64,000 nt of DNA. Source: Nectonema munidae. Taxonomy: Eukaryota > Nematomorpha > Nectonematoida > Nectonematidae. Shown here piece after piece: positions 11,931-24,800 of this stretch (position 1 is its first letter; each line of letters opens with the position of its first letter). The notes under the pieces were generated by a model. The model saw nothing but the letters and a program-made list of their open reading frames with translations, ran no database searches and was not told where the DNA came from. Location: the NCBI GenBank assembly GCA_030549495.1, contig JAUIRK010001052.1, forward strand, positions 2,666,001-2,730,000, written 5' to 3'. The translations under genes and the position numbers were made by a program.

Positions 11931-12647
11931 TGATATAAAGATAAAATTTTAAGTAAAATTAGTAAAGGTATAATTAATAAAAGGTCTAAATAGTAAAAAG
12001 GAATAAATACTAAATTTTAAAGTTTTATCGTTGACATTAGAAAGATTAAAATTAAAGATTTATTAATAAAAAAAATATATTACCTCCTAAAATTTAAAAA
12101 AATATTAGAAAAATAAAACAAAAGTCTACATATTACTATTTAGAGTAATGAACTATATATATTATTCTTACAATGAAATAAATCTCGGAAATCGATGATT
12201 AGTGATCAGCTTTGATAGATACAATAGAGGAAGCCTATAGTTTTGAACACTGATGTATGAACAATTGTAACATAATTATCTTCTGTCCAGTTATGAACGT
12301 TTATTCATCCCTGGGATGCAATAACGAAAAAAATAAAATAAGGATTTTTACAATAGAAAACCAAGAAAATTAAAAATGGGATATTGATTGCAGGATTCTA
12401 AAAGATTAAATTAAAATCTCCAAAAATAAAAAATATAGACTTAGAATATGAGAAACTGAGATCTTTTTAGAAACTCCAATACTGCCACACTTACAAGAAC
12501 TATAAAAATTAAATTTCGTTAAACGTTTGAGTAATAAAATAATTGTGGTGTTGAAAAAATCATTAAAAAGTTTATATATTAATTTTATTTTATTTATTTT
12601 TTATTTTTATATGGATTTGTATAACATTTATTTAGTTGGTGCTACTA
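11931..12647. other. AT-rich region upstream of the B56 coding start
   Basis: No coding potential. A T-rich stretch ends in TTTATTTAG at 12627-12635, which would serve as a splice acceptor, so the first coding exon may be preceded by a 5' untranslated exon further upstream that I cannot identify. No clear promoter element was recognised. Confidence 0.4.
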
Positions 12648-12801
12648 ATGGCTCATGTCCCTGAATTAGCCAAACAGCATGTACTTAAAGATCAAATCGA
12701 TCCTTTTAGAAGATCTAAAAGAAAACAAAAAAAGTCTCAATCCTCTTCACGTTATTATTTAAATGAATCTGTCCAACTTGAGCAACTTCCTTTACTTAAA
12801 G
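12648..12801 (+). CDS. PPP2R5: B56 coding exon 1
   Basis: Encodes [13 protein letters not shown] through QLEQLPLLK plus the first base of the next codon. The donor is AAAG|GTATTA. The ATG at 12648 is the first in-frame Met after the acceptor-like TTTAG at 12635; an upstream TTG (12636) is in frame too, so translation could only start earlier if a further coding exon exists. Confidence 0.88.
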
Positions 12802-15800
12802 GTATTAAAATCTTATGAATTTTGAGTTGGTTATGTTTTTTTTATTCTTCGGTTATGTGTTGACCTTTTGTAAAATTTACTTTTTATTACTGGTATTAAT
12901 TTTTTTAAATGAGATATTACTTTATTTATAGAAATTAAATTTGCTTTTGTCACTAGAACAATATACTTGATCTTTAAAGTCTAAAATTTTTTCTTGGAAG
13001 AATTATAAAATGTAAATATTTAAGTAAGCCTATTTAAGGGTAACACTTTAATGAAATAAGATATAGGAAAACTAAAAATTTTGCCAATTGTAAAAAACTA
13101 TCAAAATAAGAAATAATGTGGAGTTTAATTTAATATCTAGTAAGGGGAGCCTACAAGAATATATCCTATCGGGGCAATCAGCATGTGGTTATAAAAATGA
13201 TATAATACATTTATTTATAAATTAATCTTTTCAGCACTTACTATTAGTGCTGGGGAGTGAGGGAAAATCGTATTTATTGCAAAAATCCGACTCAGATTCA
13301 ATGTATCTAGAGGTTTTTTTTTGAAAAAATACAGGGAGATTTTCCCTAAAACAGGTAGAACTTAATTAACATTGTAATAATGCCTTTTTGCAAAAAGGGT
13401 ATCTTTAATACAAATCAAACGTTTATTAAAATTTTGGAAAAATACATAAATATTTGCTATTAACATACACTTTTTTAGTTGAAATCAAAAAATGATATAG
13501 GCCAATGAGTGAGGTTAGAGATGTATCGGATGTGAATTTTTTACATTCTGCGGATATTAGATTTGACATCCTAGCGGATGCGAATATTCAAAATAAATTT
13601 TTATGCGGATACGGATATAAAATATTTTTAAAAAATTATGTTTTATATTTTAAGGTATCTTACTATTTCAATCCCTTTTTTTTACTAGAATTTAAAGACA
13701 TAGCAAATCTTGTAAGTTTTAAACAAAAATAAATACGAAAAGTTTCAATAGATATTTATAAAAATTGATTTTAAATTGCAGATGTGGATGTCAACATGGA
13801 AAAATCCGCGGATAAGGATGTAAAGCGCATGTAAAAAATTTTGCGGATGCGGATATCTGATACATCTTTTAGTGAGGTCATTTTTGCCATTGTTTTATAA
13901 TGTGATCTCTTTTTTGACTAATTTAATAACTTTTTCTTGTCTGAACTTATATTAAAAAATTTTGTTTTCAGGATTGTGTCTTCATCACCAAAATGTTAAA
14001 AAATGTACCATCTAACTTAAAAGTTGAGCGTGTGTCAGTTTTTTCCCATATAATGCTGAACAAGCGTTCAAGGCTTGTATTGCTATGTGGAAAAACAAGA
14101 GCTAAGCCAGCTACTCAATGAAGGATTATAAATATACTTGTTGATGTTTCAGAAACTTTGAGTCAATGCCACAAAATATTAATCCGATAGTGAACAATAC
14201 TGTTAACATCCTCGTCAATACTATCAACAACATCTTTGAAATTTCTTCAGTAGATAACGATTGATAATCAACTATTCCTCAAACAAGAACTCATTGTTCA
14301 TATTTTTCAATAAAGTATGATCTGTCAATAAAAAAGTCCTTGAGGCCACTCAGTTTTGTTTCCTCGAGTGACATCATCCCATGGACTGTTGCATTTAACT
14401 TTTTCATTTATTGCAAACTTATTTTGAATATATAAGAGTGAATAAAGTTCAACTACTTTATGAAATGAAATTGGGTATACTTTTCTTGTCTTATTTCTCC
14501 ACCATTTAGCAATCTGTTAAGCAATGCCTTTTTATACTCCCTAAGAATATTGTTTTAGGATCCATGAGGATAGACTCATCTGATAAATCAAAATTTGCTA
14601 CAGATACTCATTTAGTCACCTTTCTTTTACCAACAGTGATTTTAAGAAACACATTTTGTTCTATAAAATTGAATTTTCATTATTCAATAATATAAAATTG
14701 ATCCAAACGTTGAATTTGGAAAAGTTCAACCGATATATGAACCAAAATTTATATTTTCTCCCATAAAAGCCCCCCTATTAATGAAACCACGGTGTCTTTT
14801 ATGCAGGGGATTGTTGTGATGCCTTAAATAGAGATATTCCGCATAAGGAAGTATTTTTTATGATTAAAATTTTTATTGGATGAAAAGATTTACATGTATT
14901 GACATAAAAACGAGATAACATAAATGTTATATCAACAGCTAAAACAGGAAAATAGCTTGAAAGGATAATCACATAAAGTGATCTTATATTTTATACAAAA
15001 GATCTTGTTTTTCCATCTATATTGATTTCCTCTTTTAATATGAACGACCAGCCAATTATTTAGTCCGTCGTGATAATAATCAACTCCAATATGTTGATTG
15101 TAATTCGTGAAGATATTTGGCCATGGTAGTGAAGTCTTTTCTTTTGGTCTCGCATTGCATCTACTTTATTCATTTGCTACCACGGTTGCGAAGCGAGCGC
15201 GAAAATATCCAACTTCCACTCCAAATACTTAACTTAAAATATAACTCCTACTTTCCGCTTTGACTTCAACCACTCCATATGTTTACAAAATTTAACGTTT
15301 TTTTAATTTATTTTTGAATACCCAAAAATCCTCCTCCGGCTCCCAAATTTTATTAAATACCTACTCTAAATTCTATCCCTATAAAATTTCCAAATCCACC
15401 GACCCCAACTCCCCACATCTTCACCACAATAAAATATGTTCCTGTAGTTACGCATTTGTTATCATTCACCATTAACATTTCTCTTTGTGTATCAAACAAG
15501 TTGCCCCTTGGGGGTTTTTTTCATATATTTTGTAGAATGTATGGTAATTTGCGTACTCTATTCCTTTCTTACTGTCCCTGCAGCGTAGTATATACTTTTC
15601 ATTTCAAACAAATATGCGAATCTCAAATTGCAAATGGTTATAAAATTGTAGGTTTTTATGGCCTCCCAACTCCATCAATTCTATTCAAATGAATTTTATG
15701 TTGAGATCACTTATGTTAGTATTAAAAGTCGTGATTTTCCACATTATTACAAACATAAACAAAATTTGTTTCTCAAATAGCCCATAATTTGTACTCAAAT

Positions 15801-18800
15801 CTGGTAGGTACTAGGTCTCTCTTTGGTGAATTGTTTCTAAAGAACTCTTGTCTTGAAATATTTTTTCCTTTTTCCCCATTTTTTATTATGATCAAAATGT
15901 TAAATCAAGTTTTTCGAGATAATCATTTATTCATAATATTATTTTTGTTAAGTCTATTTCCAAATATTCTTCAATAGACCAATAATATTGTCTCAAAAGC
16001 TAACGATGGTAGCCGGTAATAAAACAATTCCAATGAGTGTCTTCAATTTTCTTTGAAACAAGTTAATTTAAGATTAATTTTTATTTCACAAGATTATCTT
16101 CTCTATTAGTGTGTTCATAATATTTCTTTTAATCAATAAAATAATAGAAAACTAAGTTTTTCATTGCATGTTGCAATTGATTCCACTTTTATTGTATAAT
16201 AGAGAAGAAGTATAATATGATGAAAGAAAATATATACTTTCTAATTAAAAGCAGAGAAATCAATTTTTATGCAGTCATCATATCATATGAGAACGGTGGG
16301 CCGTAATAATACTAACTAAATAGAACAACCTAACTAACTTAAAAACTGGTGATAGATAAGACGAAAGTAAAAATTCGTGAGATTTAATCTATTTTGAGGC
16401 AATGGGGAGGGGGACACATCATTTTTGAGCTTATCTGATATTTATTAGTTTACCAAAAATGTTGGTACACCACATTTTAATCTTTGATTAACTTCTGAAA
16501 TACTTGGTCATATTTTATATCAAATCATTTTGTCGAAAATTAAAACATTTATAAGTTAAAACTTTAATCTGAGCAAATTATAATAAATAAAGATCAATTT
16601 GGAGTAAAATCCGCGTGGTTAAACAAAGTTGAAATGAGGATACTGACATTACGTTTACAACATGCGAAAAATTACATGCATAAGAACATGCTTCAGAGAT
16701 TTGCTGGAAATTCATTTTGAAGTGATAGAAATTTGTAAGAGGTCTATTCTCATTTGGCAAACCGGACAAGGGGTCAGAGATTTTTATACAAAAAATATTT
16801 TAATGAAATATATATAATCGTAGAGTATTTTCTAATTTGAATTTTTATTTTCACGAACAATATAACCAACTCATCAATTTTTTCAACTTCTGGGTTTCTT
16901 CTTTTATGTGGAATAAAATGTGAACAAGACCAGAATGATCTAATTGATTTTTGCACCACTTCAAAACACCTTCTTTTTCTGCATCTGACATTATTTCATA
17001 AATATTCATTTCCTTTGAATATCGAATAAATTCACACTTGTCCTTTCTATCCTTATTCTACTCTTCCACACCAGTGTAAAATATCAGTCATTCAAAACAG
17101 TATCCTATCATCTTAACCATTTCAAATATCTTCACTAGTGTTTATCTTATAATGAATTTCCTCGTTCCCATCCACTACACTAGAAGGGCCAAAAAAAATT
17201 CACCATAAAGGTCCGAATACGTCAATTGACGTCTATATTTCTAATATCAAAATTATCTTGAATTTATTCAAGTTAAAAAACAAATATTAAATGCAAGTTT
17301 TGCATTTTTTTACCCCACATGTACCACAAATTGGCTTTTTACAGCCACAACATAAATCTGTAGTTCTATTTTTGCAATTTTTGTTAGAACAAGTTCAACA
17401 ATTTTGCGGTAAGCATCTTTCGATAGTTTGTGAAAATTCCTTCTCATGAATTTTATATCCAGTCAATTGTTCACTAATTTGTTGCAAAAATTTTAACCTT
17501 GATAAATTAGAATTATTAATTTTATTGTAAAGTATCCAACTATTTATTGAGGCCATGTCCAAGATATTGTAAAAAAACTTGTACGGGCCCTTCTTCTACT
17601 TGCTGCCTTTGTTGAATACAATCTTATCATTTGGTCAAACACATCGATAACTGATTTTGTCTGATTATAAAAAAGAACAGTTTCCGGTTTTTTCTTCTGG
17701 TTGTTCTCATTTGGTACTTGAACATCTTGGTGCATGCTGCTGAGATTGATGACAGATTTGGACTTCTTGCATTGGTTCTTCGTAAGAGTGAGGAATCGAT
17801 GTTCTTCTGATTTCAATGCTAAAGTATGATAAAGTGCGTACTTTTCTTTCAAAATCAAAGGTATTTCTTTCCTTGTCTTGCGAATGGTACCAACCAAGCT
17901 ACCCTTTTTTGATGGAGTTGTACAGCCAAGTTGAGTGATGTGAAGTAGTTATCGCAAGTTATGTTGTACCCTCTGTTATAATAGGGCTTGATCAACTTCA
18001 GTTGGAGAGCTTGCACTATTTTGAGTGGTGTTGTCATTGCCAAGGTAAGGAAAACCATTCACCAAATATTTTGTGATTAGAGATCAACAGCAAGCCAAAA
18101 CTTTATGCTGTATTTATCAGGCTTGTTAGACATGAATTGAATAAACTTGCATCTAGACTTGCACGGCATAAGTTGTTCGTCCACAGTGATAAATGCGCCT
18201 GGAACAAAGCATTTTTGGCTGTTTTGTACAAATTCATTCCACACTGAAGAAATCAAGCAAAATTTATCTTGGACAAATCGAATTTTCCTTTCACTTTTGT
18301 AGTCAAAACAAAGAAACGTCATTATTTCTAAAAACCGTGTACGTGCCATAGTACTGTGAAAAATTTAACAACCCCATGCTTTATTCCACATACTTTTTAT
18401 AGGTAAGTTTTTTGCACCAATAACTCCCCTAGTGAATATCAAGCATATGAACTTTTCTAATTCTTCTAAAGAAACATTCCAATCCGAATTTTTTGTTACT
18501 CTTTTAGCTTCTGCAATTGTACACTGCTGAATGAATCTAAGCATTTTTTCAGAAAAAAGAAGTCGAAAGGAAGAAAGAGGACTGTTTTCTTCTGTATGAG
18601 TGATAGCATAAATTGTTGGACCTGGCGAAAATCTTGTTATGTTTTGTTGTTGAACGCGCCCTCTCTTTAATAACATTTTTTTGAGATTTTTGTCCAAATT
18701 GTTTTTTCTTTTCTAATAAAGATATCTAAATTTTTCTGATTCTCGCTATCTTCAACTTCTTCACTATCACAAAAGAAAGGAGTATCACTAGAATTGCAAA

Positions 18801-21800
18801 AACTCTCCTTAAAAAGGAAGATTTCATTCTCATCTTCATCCGAAAAATCACTGCCAGATTTATCTTCTCCACTTGAAAAAAGCATATCCATGATGATCGA
18901 AAAGAATTGTAAGACAAAGAAATGAGTGAGAAGCTAAGAATGAAGCAAAAAAACTAATAATATACTTATTCGTATATGTATGAATCAATATAAAAGTTAG
19001 ACGTCAATTGACGCAGATGGTCCTTTATGTCAAAAATGACACATCATCTTGAAGTTGAATTCTTCAAAGATAAAATAACACATATGTCAAATGAAACATT
19101 AATTAAAACATTGTCACGTAGTATGATGGTATAGTCACACATGCTATAGTGATAAATCCAATATCAAAGTATAGTTTACGTCAATTGACGTCTTTCTAGT
19201 GTGCATTTCATTTGAGTTAGCGACCAATCATATCTATAGCATAGTTAACTTTTGGTAATCTTTACATTACTGGTATTTTAACCGATGATGGAGAGAGTCC
19301 TCTCTTAACTTAAACATCCGAGCGACGTAGATTGCTTCATGTTCGACAACTCACGTGCATTTTTATGCGACATCACTTGCAATTCAGAATTCCATATTCG
19401 CAATTACGAAGTTTACATTGTACAGTGCTGGCAAAATATCCATCCTGGCTTGTGTTGATACCCTTTGAAGAAGCAAATATAAATATAATTTTTCCAAAGA
19501 ATTACAATTAAGAATAACTTTCAAATCAATAAGAGGATAATAATCATTGCTTCAAGAATCTAATTCTACAATGGAATCATATTTTTTTTCACTGTTTGAT
19601 CTTGAATCCTTCTATTTTTACTTTTGATGATTAATGTGATGTGTTTATTCATTACACAAAATATTTCATCCCTTATATAAATGATCCATTTGCTAATATT
19701 AAATATTCAGTAATGAAACATACATATGTTGCCACCACACAAACAAAGTATTATATTCATGATCTCATTCACTCTTCGGTTTTAAAGAGAGTTGTGTTCA
19801 ATTAAATCTTCATTTTTATATTCATGTTTTTCCCACTTCGTGTTGAAAAATGCCTATATGCATGCAACTCTGCTTACACGTTGTTGTCATTCAATTCAAA
19901 ATTAGTGCACTTCTAAAAGCACCCATGATAGTGATAAATATTTTACAGAGTTTTTACAACGGAAAGAAATATAATGAACTACGGGTTAAAATGAAATCTC
20001 ACGCTTTTTTGGCCGAATCATGACGTGTGACATATCTGTTCAAAATTTTATACTGAGAATTTGAATATATTGACAATTTAAATCTATGTTTTACTCTACT
20101 ACTAATTTCAACATTAATTATTATAGATTAAAATCTTATTTTCAATAAGTTTAAAACAAAATAACACTTTTTTATTATAGTTGTAATCTATTTCGATAAC
20201 TATCCTATGACAAATTTTGTACATCAAAGTTTGTCCTATTACTAACCTTAACAAGGATTTCCAAAGGTAATGGTATATATTTATATACGTGACCCTGAAA
20301 AATTTAGAATAATATGGGCAAACTGGCGATATATCTCTACTGAGGCTATAAATGCGCATCAATTTTACTAATTTATAATATTATATATAACTAAAGCAGA
20401 CATCTTAATTTTAACTTCACATAAAAAATAAGTTGTAATATTATGTAATTGAAAACTGGTAACAATGTTATCTATTTTGAAAAAGTGATGTAAAATTAAA
20501 GGAGGCAATTAAAAATTATTTGTTAAAACAAACATTGAACCTAGTGCATAAAAATAAGGATGCAATATATATGACTTGGAAGTTTATAAAAATTGTAAAA
20601 ATTCTGCCTCAATTTATATTATTTACTGAAAGTACAAATTTTACTTTCCTACTATTTGCTGAAATGGAGGCAGATAATAACAATTTTATGAATTTTTAGT
20701 CATATTGCATTCTTATTTTTATGCGCCAGTGTCCAAGTTTGGCTAATCAAATATCTTCCTCAAATCAAAAGATACCTCCTCTAATTTTATACCATCTCTT
20801 TGAAATACATAACATTATTACCAGTTTCAAATACATACTATCATAACTTATTTGTTGTTATATAAAGTAAAATGTAAGATGCCTCCTTTAATTTATATAT
20901 CATCTCCTTGAAATATATAATATAAATTATTTAAATTCATATGTAGTTAATACATCGGTAAAAATGTATCCTCTTGATTGATGCTTCCAATATTCTAATC
21001 CTTTTAAGGCTTTAATGAATAATTGATAAAAAAAAAAAGATGTAATACAAAGATGAAATTGGTACCCATGCGCTATTCATCGCCAAGCCTTAATAATGAA
21101 AACCATACTTGATGAGTTGAAAAATGTTTTTTCAACTCTTATTTGTTTTCTGAGTTATGCAAAGAAAATGATACCGAATTTGAAAAACTCTTACTGCACT
21201 CAAACGTGAGGGTGGCTTTTCAAAAGAAATTTTTTTAAGCAATACTATGGAAAGAAATTCAGCAATTTCTGCAAAGCAAACCAGACATGCATGTAAAATT
21301 TTCTTATGACCCTTTTCGTATATTCCTATCATTTTTAGTGAACATATTAAATGTGTAAATTTCAACCTTGCGCTGCTAGAAAAGGTGCTCTATTGTCATA
21401 AAAAATGAGAACTTTTGAAATGAAGCTGGAATTATGGCATTCTTGAGGAAAAAATTTGCTCCATTTTCACATCTGAATATATATGTTAAAAGTAAGATTT
21501 TCATCGATGAAGATGTCCTAGAATTTATGAAACACCGTGAACATATCTTATAGCCAAGAAAGTTTAAAATCCGTTTATGATCTCCATTAGTTATCTGATC
21601 TTAGAACACTTATTTCAAGAACAGATTATTTTTGCAAAGATTGTTCTGAACGTTCTGATTCGATTTGCCATTATATATGAGTGTGAGCAAACGTTTTCCA
21701 CGCTAATTGTCATTAACCCTATTAGCGTTACTACAATTATATCCCTCTAAATTTCGTGAATTTTCCTAAAATCGCTAGCTGCATCTTTTCATATCATTTT

Positions 21801-24800
21801 CATGATAGTTGAATGAGCCTTTCATGTCAAAAACTGTCAATCATAATTAAAAATTAAAAATTTTCTGTAGTTAACCTTATAACTTAGGATCTATGTTATA
21901 TACCAGGGGTCGGCACCTTATGCTAACGGCGTGCCAACTTAACACTTCTCAAATCATCTCAAGTGCCAACACCATATGTATATTTATCCAAACCAAAATT
22001 AACATAATTGTTTTATAATTTATTTAATTTTTATATACAAATTTACATAAATATACAATAATAAGTAAAATTATAATTAGCAATAAAAAAATTATATAAG
22101 TAATTAGTGCTTGACTCTTTGATAACTTTAGCCAACTCTTCAATATTGGCACAATACTAAATAAAAATGGTTGCGCATAGTTAAAAGCACATTTGATTGC
22201 CTTTAAGATCTATTATAAAAACTGTTTAAAAATTTATTTTACTTTATGTGTAAATGAAAATTTTTAATTGTAAACCTTAGAATTTTTGCGTGCCACTGAA
22301 AATTGCTTCGTGTGGCACGCGTGCCGTAGATTGCCGACCCCTGTTATATACTACCTTGAAAATTTATAATTATATATAGTTTTTAACGCATAACACTTGA
22401 TATATTTAATTTTTTCAAAATTATGGCTACTTTTTATAAAATATCAATCAAAATTTTGATTGATCAGCAATATATCTAATAACATATTCCTTAAATTTTA
22501 GATAAAATATATGTTTTTATACTAAATTATTTCTGGGCTCATTTTTTACATTTAGGATATGAACATACCTATAAGTGTTAATCAAATTTGTCGTTTACTT
22601 CTAAAAATTGTCTCCAAATCGATCATGCTGGTTTCATTTCTGAACTCAGTGTTCACATTTATCTGTCAGTGTCAATCAAATTTGCGAAATGGAAGATCTA
22701 CCATGTTCCAGTAACAAGGAAGGGGTGCAATGATATAATATTGGGTGCTCCAAAAAAGAATTTGACCGTGAAAAGGAAGGTCCTCTTTTACAAATGAAAA
22801 ATCTTTAAATCTATAGCTTATCATTTAGGATTACAATGATCATTTAACTAAAATGAGTAGGAAATCTGAAAATTTAGAATAGGTCAGAGGTATCAAAAAT
22901 GGGACAGATGCCAATATGTGAGAATTTAGTCACTATCAAGATATTTTTAATTTAAATTAAATTTGTCCATCTTTTTTCTTTTGCCCGAAAGAGAGAATCT
23001 TTTAAATGAAGAAGGTGGACAACTTTTTGTAATTGAAAATGAACATCACGAATGATTCATCAGAAAAAAATCTTTGAACTGGGATTGGTTTGCAAATATT
23101 CAGATTAAATACCTCTTCATATCACCTGATAATAAAGTACACGATACTGATAAAAAAAAGCCCAAGATCATCAAGAAGATTCTTTAATCAGAATGCTTTG
23201 AGAGAGGAAAAATCTGTTCAAAATTCCTTAAAAAAGTTTTTCAGACACACTTAGAGTTCAAAAAAGATGAATTTTCGCTAGTTTGTTGTTTTTCTCCTAA
23301 AAGTCGAGGTGCTCCAAATATGTGCAAATATTAAAACCGATCTCCGTAAATCTGCAATTGAGCAGGGAACGGATAACATAAATTATTTATTTCAGAGTGT
23401 TTTTAAGATATAATTTTTTTTAAAACCTTCAACTTTTACTGCGTTTTAGGGTGGGCTTTACCGAATAAGACAAGGATGTTTTATTTGGCTGGATAAAGTT
23501 GCCAACCCTGCGCCATGGAATTTATTTTGCTCGTCCTCCTCCTTGGAACTCCCTTGAAATATATAAACATAACACTTTTCTTAACTCATTTACGACCAAT
23601 GTTCCTATTTTGGAACATAAGTAATTTCATCTTCGTCTGCTTTTTTTAATGACTTTGAATATAAATCGTCTGCGTTTTTTTAGATATCGTCTGCTTTGCT
23701 TGGTCTTAAATGGGTTAACATACTATCAAATAAGCTTAATGTGAGGCCTGGTGGATCCATGCCTTTAAAATTGTCAAATTTTGATTGAAAGAATTAAAAA
23801 GAAAAGTAGTCAAAAAAATTAAAAAGATGTATTTTTGGTTTGTATATTTTTTCAATCTTTGAATTTTTTGAGTTTAACCCATTAAGCCCCAATGTTCCCA
23901 TTTGGGAACATAAGTAATTTCATCTTCGTCTGCTTTTTTCAATGACTTGGAATATAAATCGTCTGCGTTTTTTTAAATATCGTCTGATTTCTATGGTACT
24001 TAATGGATTAATTCACAACATGAATTTGTAAATTTAGAAATTATTATTTTTCAAATTTTAAAATGTTACCATTTCGCCATGTTGCATGATCGCTGTAGAG
24101 GGTTATTAATAATAAATGAATAAGTCAAATTAATGTTTATATTTATATAAGTTTTAAGGAAGTTATATTTTTTAATATTGAAAATATATAGCATTAATTA
24201 AATGAATATTCATTTATTTTCTTCATATGTTTTAAGATACCCCCGTTGAAGAACAACAAGAATTATTCATCAAAAAGCTAAGACAATGTTGTACAATTTG
24301 TAATTTTATGGATCCCATGTCAGAACTTAAAAGTAAAGACATTAAACGACTATGTATACAAGAACTCAAAGAATTCATTAACGTCAATCGTGGTGTCATC
24401 ACTGAATCAATATACGGAGAAGCTACAAACATGGTTTGAACATTTTCATCCTTTAAGTATCAGTCTATGAATAGTAATGTACAGTTATGTGACTTGTCTT
24501 TTATTTCTCATCACCCCTTTATATGTTTTTTTCGAAGGATATACTTTGGCTTTTATCTTATTAAAATAATTTTATTAACCGACTTTTTGGATAATTATAG
24601 ATGGATATATTCTTTTCCCCTTTCATTAATATTCAATATATCTAACTATGAGCATAAGAACAGTAGGCGTTAAAATTAGGTATATTGAAGAAAACATTCA
24701 GAGCACACTATTTTAATATGTAGATAGCATACAAACTTTTTACATTTCACACTTTTTAAATCTTTTTTTTAATTTCATTTACAAAGGTAACACAAAGATC

